DNA of 6,342 nt, taken from Candidatus Hydrothermarchaeota archaeon (GTDB lineage: Archaea; Hydrothermarchaeota; Hydrothermarchaeia; Hydrothermarchaeales; WAQR01). Below the pieces are notes generated by a model, which saw only the letters and a program-made list of their open reading frames with translations, was not told where the DNA came from and ran no database searches. Positions within the stretch are counted from its first letter, which is position 1. Every line of letters starts with the position of its first letter. The position numbers and the translations under genes were made by a program. The stretch spans positions 1 through 6,342 of the forward strand of contig WAQR01000010.1 of NCBI GenBank assembly GCA_015520145.1. Direction: 5' to 3'. Shown in pieces: positions 1 to 5,685 of the stretch.

Positions 1-49
1 AAATGATATAATCAAAATAATAAAATAATATAGTAATCAGGGTGTAAAA
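1..49 (+). promoter_or_regulatory. AT-rich leader and ribosome-binding site upstream of uL6
   Basis: Of bases 1-39, 35 are A or T, and stop codons close all three forward frames by base 28 (TGA at 4-6, TAA at 9-11, TAA at 26-28). At least the last 21 bases before uL6 are therefore non-coding. GGGTG at 40-44, five bases before the ATG, matches the anti-Shine-Dalgarno end of archaeal 16S rRNA. In other archaea uS8 normally precedes uL6, but its end cannot be recognised here. The A/T run could contain a TATA-like element for an internal promoter, but without a clear BRE/TATA pair this remains a guess. Confidence 0.45.
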
Positions 50-610
50 ATGGCCACTGCAACAGCGGAAACAGATGAACTGATAAAGGAAATAGAAGTT
101 CCAGACGGAGTGGATATTGCAATCCAGGAAGATACAGTCACAGTCAAAGGTCCAAGAGGCGAGGTTAAAAGAAGACTGGTTTATCCCGGGATTGAGATAC
201 TAAAACGTGACAGGAAGATCCTGGTGAAAACACAGCATCCCAAAAAAAGGCAGCGTGCAATGGTCGGGACGTTTGCGTCACATATAAATAATATGATTAA
301 AGGAGTTCTTGAAGGGTTCGAGTACAGGATGAAGATATTGTATTCGCATTTTCCGATTACCGTTAAAGTCTCAGGGAAAGAGGCCCTGGTAGAGAATTAT
401 CTGGGTGAAAAGATCCCGCGGCGTATCAAGATATTTGGCGACTGTGATGTGAAAGTAAAAGGCAACGAGATAACGATAACCGGAAATAATGTCGAGGAAG
501 TAGGTCAGACCGCAGCAAATATTGAAATGCTGACAAGGGCAAAGAACAAAGACAAACGGGTATTTCAGGACGGCATATATCTTGTTGAAAGAAATGGTGT
601 AAGAGTATGA
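50..610 (+). CDS. rpl6: Large-subunit ribosomal protein uL6 (L6)
   Basis: Structural protein of the 50S subunit that binds 23S rRNA near the sarcin-ricin loop and the factor-binding site. The 186-residue product has the two tandem L6 folds. The first covers about residues 15-90 (VTVKGPRGEV near 30-39, then HPKKRQRAMVGTFASHINNM). The second covers about 95-175 and carries GNNVEEVGQTAANIE near 145-159. It ends with the archaeal-type VFQDGIYLVER at 171-181. The length is usual for archaeal L6. The first 13 or so residues (Ala/Thr/Glu-rich) look like a small extension before the conserved IEVPDGV. The ATG at 50 is preceded by GGGTG at a good distance. Its stop overlaps the eL32 start as ATGA (607-610), which suggests translational coupling. 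Confidence 0.97.
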   Translation: MATATAETDELIKEIEVPDGVDIAIQEDTVTVKGPRGEVKRRLVYPGIEILKRDRKILVKTQHPKKRQRAMVGTFASHINNMIKGVLEGFEYRMKILYSHFPITVKVSGKEALVENYLGEKIPRRIKIFGDCDVKVKGNEITITGNNVEEVGQTAANIEMLTRAKNKDKRVFQDGIYLVERNGVRV

Positions 611-951
611 GTCAGGCAAAAAAGAAAAGGAAACCGAAGTTTAGAAGACAGGAATACTTCAGGTATAAAAAACTTGGTAGCGGCTGGAGAAGGCCACGTG
701 GCAGGCACAGCAAGATGAGAAAGGGTCTCGGCGGCAAAATGATATCGCCCTCAATCGGTTATGGTACAGATGCAAAGGTTAGAGGCATGCATCCGTGCGG
801 GCTTGAGGACGTACTGGTCAATAATATTTATGAACTGGATAAAATCGATAAAGACACCCAGGCTGTGAGGATCTCACGAAGGATAGGAAAAAAGAAAAGA
901 GAGATGATAGAAGAGAAGGCAAGATCTCTCGAATTGAAGGTTTTGAATTAG
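607..951 (+). CDS. rpl32e: Large-subunit ribosomal protein eL32 (L32e)
   Basis: A 50S protein found only in Archaea and Eukarya, which helps identify the window as archaeal. The 114-residue product has a Lys/Arg-rich N-terminus (AKKKRKPKFRRQ, about 4-15). It is followed by the family core: LGSGWRRPRGRHSKMRKG around 23-40, then ISPSIGYGTDAKVRGMHPCGLEDVLVNN around 46-73. The C-terminal part (74-114) is a basic helical segment with RRIGKKKREMIEEKA. It is at the short end for the family because it lacks the N-terminal extension of many archaeal homologues, but the core is intact. Translation starts inside the uL6 stop (ATGA overlap), so its expression is probably coupled to uL6. The stop TAG at 949-951 shares its G with the eL19 ribosome-binding site. 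Confidence 0.96.
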   Translation: MSQAKKKRKPKFRRQEYFRYKKLGSGWRRPRGRHSKMRKGLGGKMISPSIGYGTDAKVRGMHPCGLEDVLVNNIYELDKIDKDTQAVRISRRIGKKKREMIEEKARSLELKVLN

Positions 952-955
952 GAGG
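951..955 (+). promoter_or_regulatory. Ribosome-binding site deciding the eL19 start
   Basis: GGAGG lies directly on the eL32 stop codon. Two adjacent in-frame starts follow, TTG at 960 and ATG at 963. The ATG is 7 bases from the GGAGG and the TTG only 4, so spacing and codon preference both favour ATG at 963. Confidence 0.8.
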
Positions 956-962
956 CTAATTG

Positions 963-1415
963 ATGGACTTAAAAACACAACGACGGGTAGCAGCATCCAT
1001 TTTGAAGGTCGGAGAAGGCAGGGTATGGTTTGATCCAGATGACCTGGAATCAATTAGCCAGGCGTTTACAAGGGCAGATGTCAGAAATCTGATATTCAGC
1101 GGTGCGATTCAGGCAAGACCGATTACAGGGATTAGCAGATACAGGGCAAAGAAGATAAAGGCACAAAAGGCGAAAGGCAGGAGAAGCGGACACGGAAAGC
1201 GTGCCGGCACGAAAAATGCGAGATTTAGTAAAAAGAGGAGATGGATATCAACGATAAGGCCAATAAGGACAAAACTAAACGAACTTAGGGCATCTGATAA
1301 ACTTGACAGAAAAGTATATCGAAAACTATATCGAATGTCAAAAGGCGGGATATTCAGAAACAAGTCGCACCTGGAATCATATATAAAAGAACGCATGAAA
1401 ACAAAAACAACATAA
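963..1415 (+). CDS. rpl19e: Large-subunit ribosomal protein eL19 (L19e)
   Basis: An archaeal/eukaryotic 50S protein whose long helices lie across the subunit surface near the exit-tunnel side. The 150-residue product starts MDLKTQRRVAASIL and continues with GRVWFDPDDLESISQAFTRADVR (about 19-41). Then comes the very basic family signature region: ISRYRAKKIKAQKAKGRRSGHGKRAGTKNAR spans about 57-87, followed by KRRWISTIRPIRTKLNELR (91-109). The C-terminus YRKLYRMSKGGIFRNKSHLESYI is typical of L19e. Length and domain order are normal. A start at TTG 960 would add one residue, but ATG 963 is better placed relative to GGAGG. A 23-base gap separates it from uL18. Confidence 0.96.
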   Translation: MDLKTQRRVAASILKVGEGRVWFDPDDLESISQAFTRADVRNLIFSGAIQARPITGISRYRAKKIKAQKAKGRRSGHGKRAGTKNARFSKKRRWISTIRPIRTKLNELRASDKLDRKVYRKLYRMSKGGIFRNKSHLESYIKERMKTKTT

Positions 1416-1438
1416 AATCAATATAACGGAGTGAAATA

Positions 1439-1948
1439 ATGGCAACAGGACCAAGATACAGGGTTTCATTTAGACGGAAAAGAGAAGGGAGAACGGACTA
1501 CCAGAAACGGCTAAGGCTCATCCTTTCAGGTAAACCGAGACTGGTTGTAAGGAAGACTTCCAGCCATATTACTGTCCAGGTTGTAGAACATGGTAAGGAA
1601 GGTGACAGAACCATTGCCTGCGGTCATTCAAACACTCTGAAAAAATATGGATGGACAGGCAGTACATCAAACATCCCTGCCGCTTACCTGACAGGCTTCA
1701 TCTGCGCTCAGAAGGCAGTCAAAAAAGGTATAAAAGAGGCGGTACTCGATATCGGTCTTGTACCACCAATTAGGAAATCACGGGTATTCTCAGCTCTAAA
1801 AGGAGCACTGGATGCAGGAATGGACATACCGCATAGCAGCGAAGTTTTACCTGAGGAAAACAGGATAAAAGGCGAACATATTGACCCTGAAAAGACTGCG
1901 AAGAATTTTGTTGAAACACTTGAAAAGATAAAAAAAGGAGGGAACTGA
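1439..1948 (+). CDS. rpl18: Large-subunit ribosomal protein uL18 (L18)
   Basis: A 50S protein that binds 5S rRNA and helps load it into the central protuberance. The 169-residue product shows the archaeal form: MATGPRYRVSFRRKREGRTDY at the start, then YQKRLRLILSGKPRLVVRKT (21-40), the beta strand HITVQVVEHGKEGD (43-56), and SNIPAAYLTGFICAQKA (77-93). ILDIGL-like AVLDIGLVPP (101-110) is followed by SRVFSALKGALDAGMDIPHS (114-133). The C-terminal segment HIDPEKTAKNFVETLEKIKKGG is helical and charged, as in archaeal homologues. GGAGTGA at 1428-1434 is the ribosome-binding site for the ATG. Its last codons contain the uS5 ribosome-binding site, and its TGA directly abuts the uS5 start. Confidence 0.96.
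   Translation: MATGPRYRVSFRRKREGRTDYQKRLRLILSGKPRLVVRKTSSHITVQVVEHGKEGDRTIACGHSNTLKKYGWTGSTSNIPAAYLTGFICAQKAVKKGIKEAVLDIGLVPPIRKSRVFSALKGALDAGMDIPHSSEVLPEENRIKGEHIDPEKTAKNFVETLEKIKKGGN
1937..1942 (+). promoter_or_regulatory. Strong ribosome-binding site for the uS5 TTG start
   Basis: GGAGGG lies inside the last codons of uL18 and ends six bases before TTG at 1949. The strong match compensates for the weak start codon and supports initiation at TTG rather than at the next in-frame ATG (1991). Confidence 0.75.
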
Positions 1949-2785
1949 TTGGAACATGAGGACTGGGAACCGAGGACCGAACTTGGCAGGATGGTCAAAA
2001 ACGGTGAGGTAAAAGAGATTGGCGACGTCTTCAGGCTCGGGCTGCCTATGATGGAGGCAGAGATAGTTGATATACTGCTCCCTGATATTGCAGAAGATGT
2101 CATTGATATAAACATCGTTCAGAGAATGCACAAGTCCGGGAGGAGGGTCAGGTTTAGAGCCACAGTTGCAATTGGAAACAAAAACGGTTATGTAGGGCTT
2201 GGAAAGGCAGTTGCAAGAGAAGTAGGCCCTGCTATCAGGAAGGCTATCAGGAACGCAAAACTCAATTTAATCGAGGTAAAAAGGGGTTGTGGGAGCTGGG
2301 AATGTGGGTGTGGTAAGCCGCATTCAGTTCCTTTTGAGGTTACAGGGAAGTCTGGAAGTGTTAAGATTGAATTATTACCGTCACCCAGGGGTATCGGACT
2401 TGCGGCTGGAGATGTCTCAAAGAAGGTCCTGACCCTTGCCGGAGTGGTGGACGTATGGTCAAAGACATTCGGTCAGACCCAGTCCACACTCAACACAGCA
2501 AAAGCAACTTACAATGCATTAAAACAGACATCTTTGATGAAGGGATACTATAACGGATATCCCGCCCAGGAGACGGACACAGCGGCAGTCACCGAAGAAG
2601 AAAAAGAAACCCCTAAAGCACCACCTAAAGCACCTGCCAGTGCGAATGCGCCTGAAAGAGAGGGTGCTAAGGCCGAGAAGAGGGCTGAAAAAACAGTGCC
2701 CGTGGCAGGCGGGGTAGCAGAGGTAGCAGAAGGGGTAGAAGGGGTAGAGGTGGCTGAGAGTCAGTCAGGTGAGGTAGTAAGTTAA
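1949..2785 (+). CDS. rps5: Small-subunit ribosomal protein uS5 (S5) with a long low-complexity C-terminal tail
   Basis: A 30S protein of the decoding and mRNA-entry region, the archaeal counterpart of bacterial S5 and eukaryotic RPS2. The 278-residue product begins with EDWEPRTELGRMVKNGEV, typical of archaeal S5. This forces the TTG start at 1949, since the next Met (residue 15) would cut the motif. The double-stranded-RNA-binding-like domain spans about 53-117 (RRVRFRATVAIGNKNGYVGLGKAVAREVGPAIRKAI within 65-100). CGSWECGCGKPH (114-125) follows, as in archaeal homologues. The C-terminal domain is at 126-195 (LPSPRGIGLAAGDV and TLNTAKATYNALKQT). Conserved sequence ends near 205. Residues 206-278 are a low-complexity Ala/Glu/Pro/Lys tail that I do not recognise, with PKAP and V-x-E repeats. 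It is in frame and continuous, with no sign of a frameshift. Confidence 0.96.
   Translation: MEHEDWEPRTELGRMVKNGEVKEIGDVFRLGLPMMEAEIVDILLPDIAEDVIDINIVQRMHKSGRRVRFRATVAIGNKNGYVGLGKAVAREVGPAIRKAIRNAKLNLIEVKRGCGSWECGCGKPHSVPFEVTGKSGSVKIELLPSPRGIGLAAGDVSKKVLTLAGVVDVWSKTFGQTQSTLNTAKATYNALKQTSLMKGYYNGYPAQETDTAAVTEEEKETPKAPPKAPASANAPEREGAKAEKRAEKTVPVAGGVAEVAEGVEGVEVAESQSGEVVS
2612..2634 (+). repeat. 11-bp direct repeat in the uS5 tail
   Basis: CCTAAAGCACC occurs at 2612-2622 and again at 2624-2634, a period of 12 bases. In frame it encodes a doubled proline/lysine/alanine motif (PKAPPKAP). It is probably the product of local slippage within the low-complexity tail. Confidence 0.7.
2714..2758 (+). 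repeat. Degenerate 9-bp tandem repeat (five units) in the uS5 tail
   Basis: Five consecutive 9-base units read GTAGCAGAG, GTAGCAGAA, GGGGTAGAA, GGGGTAGAG and GTGGCTGAG. They encode VAE, VAE, GVE, GVE, VAE. The period is a multiple of three, so the reading frame is kept. The pattern is imperfect, suggesting an older expansion that has since diverged. Confidence 0.7.
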
Positions 2786-2802
2786 AAAACAGGTGGGTTT
2801 AG

Positions 2803-3276
2803 ATGAAAAGGATTGCTGTAATTAGAGTTAAGGGACGTTCCAGGACAAGAAGGGACGTAGAAGACACACTTAAGATGTTAAGGCTTTCAAGAGTGAATTA
2901 CTGTTCTATTATCGATGACAGTAAGACTTACGAAGGGATGCTGAAAAAGGTAAAGGACCTGGTAACCTGGGGCGAGATCGATAGTGATGATTTCTCATTA
3001 ATACTGAAAAATCGGGGTGAGCTGGAAGGCAGGGTCAAATTGACCGACGAGTATATCAAAAAAAATACCGAATATGAATCAATTGATGAGTTCGCAAAAG
3101 CGTTTATTGAATTCAAGGCCGAGTTGAAAGATATCCCAAAACTAAGGCCGTTTTTCAGGCTCCATCCTCCAAGGAAAGGTTTTGGAGGAGGGATAAAACG
3201 TGCAGTTTCTAATGGCGGAGCGCTTGGCAGACGGGATAAAAGAGATATTAAAGGACTTATTATAAAAATGCGCTAA
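2803..3276 (+). CDS. rpl30: Large-subunit ribosomal protein uL30 (L30)
   Basis: A 50S protein of the uL30 family in its longer archaeal/eukaryotic (L7-like) form of 157 residues, against about 60 in bacteria. The conserved L30 core is N-terminal: MKRIAVIRVKGRSRTRRDVEDTLKMLRLSRVNYCSIID covers 1-38. Next come YEGMLKKVKDLVTWGEID (43-60) and an acidic/basic helical region (about 80-110). The archaeal C-terminus follows with PFFRLHPPRKGFGGGIKR at 116-132 and GALGRRDKRDIKGLI at 139-153. AGGTGG at 2791-2796 is well spaced from ATG 2803. A 17-base gap separates it from uS5 and it nearly touches uL15. Confidence 0.96.
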   Translation: MKRIAVIRVKGRSRTRRDVEDTLKMLRLSRVNYCSIIDDSKTYEGMLKKVKDLVTWGEIDSDDFSLILKNRGELEGRVKLTDEYIKKNTEYESIDEFAKAFIEFKAELKDIPKLRPFFRLHPPRKGFGGGIKRAVSNGGALGRRDKRDIKGLIIKMR

Positions 3277-3281
3277 GGTGG
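3277..3281 (+). promoter_or_regulatory. Ribosome-binding site deciding the uL15 start
   Basis: GGTGG follows directly on the uL30 stop. The in-frame start candidates are GTG 3278 (inside this site), ATG 3284 (2 bases away) and ATG 3287 (5 bases away). Spacing best supports ATG 3287. GTG 3278 would have no ribosome-binding site of its own in range. Confidence 0.65.
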
Positions 3282-3286
3282 ATATG

Positions 3287-3727
3287 ATGTCACTTCGTAA
3301 CAGAAAAACAATAAAAAAGAGAGGGTCACGGACATGTGGCGGCGGTTCTCATAAAAAACATAGAGGTGCAGGACATCGGGGAGGGCGTGGGATGGCAGGC
3401 ACACACAAAAGTAAATGGACCAGGATAATCAAATATGATCCAGACCATTTCGGCCGGCACGGGTTTGATCTCCCAAAAAGTGTTAAGAATGTATATGCCT
3501 CTGTAAATGTCGGATATCTCGACGAGATGGCTGAGACCCTGGTCAAATCAAAACAGGCTGAAAAGGAGGGAGAGAAGATCTTAATCGATGTTACAAAACT
3601 GGACTACGAGAAGGTCCTTGGCGGAGGGAAGATATCAAGACCTCTGGTTATCAAGGCAAAAAGTTTTTCAAAATCAGCACTCAAAAAAATCGAGGAATCT
3701 GGAGGGGATGCAGTTATCTTGGAGTGA
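3287..3727 (+). CDS. rpl15: Large-subunit ribosomal protein uL15 (L15)
   Basis: A 50S protein that binds 23S rRNA and joins late in subunit assembly. From ATG 3287 the product has 146 residues, normal for archaea. The N-terminal rRNA-binding extension is unmistakable: KKRGSRTCGGGSHKKHRGAG (10-29), then HRGGRGMAGTHKSKW. The globular part contains HFGRHGFDLP (54-63), the strand KILIDVTKLDYEKVLGGGKI (97-116) and RPLVIKAKSFSKSALKKIEESGG (118-140). Upstream in-frame ATG 3284 and GTG 3278 would add one or three residues. The ribosome-binding site spacing makes 3287 most likely. Its last codon and stop contain GGAGTGA, used for secY. Confidence 0.95.
   Translation: MSLRNRKTIKKRGSRTCGGGSHKKHRGAGHRGGRGMAGTHKSKWTRIIKYDPDHFGRHGFDLPKSVKNVYASVNVGYLDEMAETLVKSKQAEKEGEKILIDVTKLDYEKVLGGGKISRPLVIKAKSFSKSALKKIEESGGDAVILE
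3721..3727 (+). promoter_or_regulatory. Ribosome-binding site of secY overlapping the uL15 stop
   Basis: GGAGTGA lies on the final codons and TGA stop of uL15, six bases before the secY ATG. It ties secY translation to arrival of ribosomes from uL15. Confidence 0.7.
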
Positions 3728-3733
3728 ACTTAG

Positions 3734-5113
3734 ATGGGATTCCTTCATAACTATGAGCACATTCTTACCAGACTGCCAGAGGTTTCAAGACCTAAATATG
3801 CCCTGACCTTCAATGAGAAGATGAAGTGGACAGGTGCAATCCTCATAACGTATTTCCTTCTAAACGAGGTAGCACTCTACGGGCTGGATCCAAGGGCTGT
3901 GGACATGTTCGCCAGTCTTAGGGCAATCATCGCAGGCAGTTTTGGTTCTATTATCTCTCTTGGTATCGGTCCAATTGTAACCGGGTCGATTATCCTGCAG
4001 ATACTTGTCGGGGGGAAACTCATAGACCTTGACCTGTCAAGCCCAAGGGATAAGAGGATATTTCAGGGCACACAGAAGGTGCTGTCGATTGCATTTACGA
4101 TATTCGAAGCTGCGGTATTTGTATTGATGGGCGCCCTGCCGCCTGCAATACCTGGCGACCGTACCCTCGAGCTTTTATTGATAGGACAGCTGACCCTGGG
4201 CGGGCTTTTGATAATTTATATGGATGAAGTCGTATCAAAATGGGGATTTGGAAGCGGTATAGGGCTCTTCATCGTTGCCGGAGTCACGTCTGAGATTGCG
4301 ATTGGTGGATTCAACCCATTTCCACCTGTAACCGCTGAAGGAGAGGTCGCAGGCGGCGAACCTGCTGGAGATATCCCGAACTTCCTGTATCACATGATAA
4401 GCCTCGGCGAGCTAAGACCTGACCTGCTCTATCCAATTATTGGAACTTTAATAGTCTTTGCAGTCGTTGTATTTTTTGAAAGTGTGAGGGTTGAGATTCC
4501 GCTTACCTACGGCAGATTTAGAGGTGCAAGAGGGAGGTATCCAATAAAGTTTATCTATGCAAGTGTTATCCCGGTCATCTTTGCAAGTATCCTGATGGCA
4601 AACGTTCAACTGTGGGCAAACATGCTTTACAAATACGGCTACCCGCTACTCGGCGAGTTCTCAAATAACAGGCCCATAAACGGGCTTGCATACTATATGC
4701 AGAGACCAAGTCCTATCGGCAGCCCTGATATCGATTACCTCCAGGCAATAATATACTCTATATCTATGATAATACTTGCAGTTCTATTCTCGAAGTTCTG
4801 GGTCGAGACTGCGGGCATGGACTCAAAGACTGTTGCAAAGAATCTTCAGCAGGGCGGCATGCAGATCCCCGGATTTAGAGGCGATATCAGGATAATCGAG
4901 CGGGTACTGGACAGGTATATCCCGCAGGTCACTGTCCTCGGCGGTGCTACGGTAGGCATGCTTGCAGCATTTGGAGACCTTACAGCAGCTCTTGGAGGAG
5001 GGACTGGAGTCCTTCTAACCGTCGGGATATTGTATCGGCTATATGAACAGATGGCAAAAGAACAGATGATGGAGATGAACCCACTTTTAAGAAAGATAAT
5101 GGGAGGTATTTGA
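3734..5113 (+). CDS. secY: Preprotein translocase subunit SecY
   Basis: Pore subunit of the archaeal SecYE-beta translocon, which moves proteins across the cytoplasmic membrane or releases helices into it. The 459-residue product has about ten hydrophobic segments near 32-50, 72-93, 115-133, 148-164, 172-190, 231-250, 271-290, 335-355, 398-418 and 420-437. The segment 56-68 is where the plug helix lies. Family signatures are SLGIGPIVTGSIILQIL (75-91) and KWGFGSGIGLFI (169-180). The cytosolic 6/7 loop, which docks ribosomes in the family, has IPLTYGRFRGARGRYPIKF (255-273). The 8/9 loop has TAGMDSKTVAKNLQQGGMQIPGFRG (359-383). The product is complete and of normal length, and it sits after uL15 as in most prokaryotes. 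Confidence 0.98.
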   Translation: MGFLHNYEHILTRLPEVSRPKYALTFNEKMKWTGAILITYFLLNEVALYGLDPRAVDMFASLRAIIAGSFGSIISLGIGPIVTGSIILQILVGGKLIDLDLSSPRDKRIFQGTQKVLSIAFTIFEAAVFVLMGALPPAIPGDRTLELLLIGQLTLGGLLIIYMDEVVSKWGFGSGIGLFIVAGVTSEIAIGGFNPFPPVTAEGEVAGGEPAGDIPNFLYHMISLGELRPDLLYPIIGTLIVFAVVVFFESVRVEIPLTYGRFRGARGRYPIKFIYASVIPVIFASILMANVQLWANMLYKYGYPLLGEFSNNRPINGLAYYMQRPSPIGSPDIDYLQAIIYSISMIILAVLFSKFWVETAGMDSKTVAKNLQQGGMQIPGFRGDIRIIERVLDRYIPQVTVLGGATVGMLAAFGDLTAALGGGTGVLLTVGILYRLYEQMAKEQMMEMNPLLRKIMGGI

Positions 5114-5116
5114 AAA

Positions 5117-5680
5117 ATGGACGTGATTGTCATTACAGGGACACCTGGTGCTGGAAAAACAACGGTATTAAACAAGGCAATAGAAATGCTTGAGATGAGA
5201 TATGATGTTATAAATTATGGTAACGAAATGTTCAGGGTAGCAGAAGAAAATAAAATTGTAAATGACAGGGATGAAATGAGAAAACTGCCGCCAGAGACAC
5301 AGAAAAGGATTCAAAAACTTGCTGCGAAAACGATTGCAGAAAAGGCAGAGAATGCACCGATAATCGTGGATACACACTGTACTATCAAGACAAAAAAGGG
5401 TTACCTCCCGGGTCTGCCGAAATGGATTCTGGAAGAACTAAATCCAACTGCAATCCTTCTAGTTGAGGCTGACCCGGAGGAGATAATAAACAGGCGTAGC
5501 AGTGACGAGACAAGGATGAGGGATAGAGAGCACGTCTTGGATATCGAAGACCACCAGCAGCTGAACAGGGCAGTTGCAATGAGCTATGCCATGATGACCG
5601 GTGCAACAGTTAAGATTATAAAGAATCACGATGAAAAACTTGAAGATGCAGTCAGGCAGATGAAAGATATACTGGGGTAA
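5117..5680 (+). CDS. adkA: Archaeal-type adenylate kinase AdkA
   Basis: Cytosolic nucleoside monophosphate kinase catalysing ATP + AMP = 2 ADP. At 187 residues it belongs to the archaeal AdkA family, which is distinct from the bacterial adk that often follows secY. The Walker A loop GTPGAGKT is at 8-15. The AMP-binding part includes YGNEMFRVAEE (34-44) and RDEMRKLPPETQKRIQKLAA (51-70). DTHCTIKTKKGYLPGLPKWIL (85-105) is the family's strongest signature. LLVEADPEEIINRR (114-127) and DETRMRDRE (130-138) supply the Arg-rich lid and phosphate contacts. There is no bacterial zinc LID domain. GGGAGGT at 5101-5107, in the end of secY, is the ribosome-binding site. The gap after secY is 3 bases. Confidence 0.95.
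   Translation: MDVIVITGTPGAGKTTVLNKAIEMLEMRYDVINYGNEMFRVAEENKIVNDRDEMRKLPPETQKRIQKLAAKTIAEKAENAPIIVDTHCTIKTKKGYLPGLPKWILEELNPTAILLVEADPEEIINRRSSDETRMRDREHVLDIEDHQQLNRAVAMSYAMMTGATVKIIKNHDEKLEDAVRQMKDILG
5674..5678 (+). promoter_or_regulatory. Weak ribosome-binding site for the DUF106 GTG start
   Basis: GGGGT at the end of adkA is the only purine-rich site near GTG 5686 (7-base spacing). It is a poorer match than the GGAGG and GGTGG sites elsewhere in the operon, so this junction may initiate less efficiently. No such site precedes the alternative ATG 5722. Confidence 0.45.
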
Positions 5681-5685
5681 AAGCA

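Noticed and set aside
371..619. Minus-strand frame of 82 codons opposite uL6
   Set aside because: It lies antisense within a well-conserved gene, has no ribosome-binding site and no recognisable product; a shadow frame.
1109..1396. Minus-strand frame of 95 codons opposite eL19, rich in Phe/Leu and seemingly membrane-like
   Set aside because: The hydrophobic look comes from complementing Lys/Arg codons (AAA/AAG, AGA/AGG) of a basic ribosomal protein.
1708..2131. Two overlapping minus-strand frames opposite uL18/uS5
   Set aside because: Ser/Phe/Ile-rich antisense products spanning the junction of two real genes; they are mutually exclusive with each other and with the conserved genes.
2564..2785. 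The uS5 tail as a frameshift or a fused separate gene
   Set aside because: The frame is continuous, no ribosome-binding site or start sits at the boundary, and the composition is low-complexity rather than a second domain.
3588..3806. Forward 72-codon frame across the uL15/secY junction
   Set aside because: It overlaps two conserved genes in another frame, and its product resembles no family I know.
4846..5175. Minus-strand 109-codon frame opposite the secY/adkA junction
   Set aside because: Pro/Ile/Ser-rich antisense sequence over two conserved genes, without a start signal.
5385..5606. Minus-strand 73-codon frame opposite adkA
   Set aside because: A shadow of the conserved kinase gene; no independent support.
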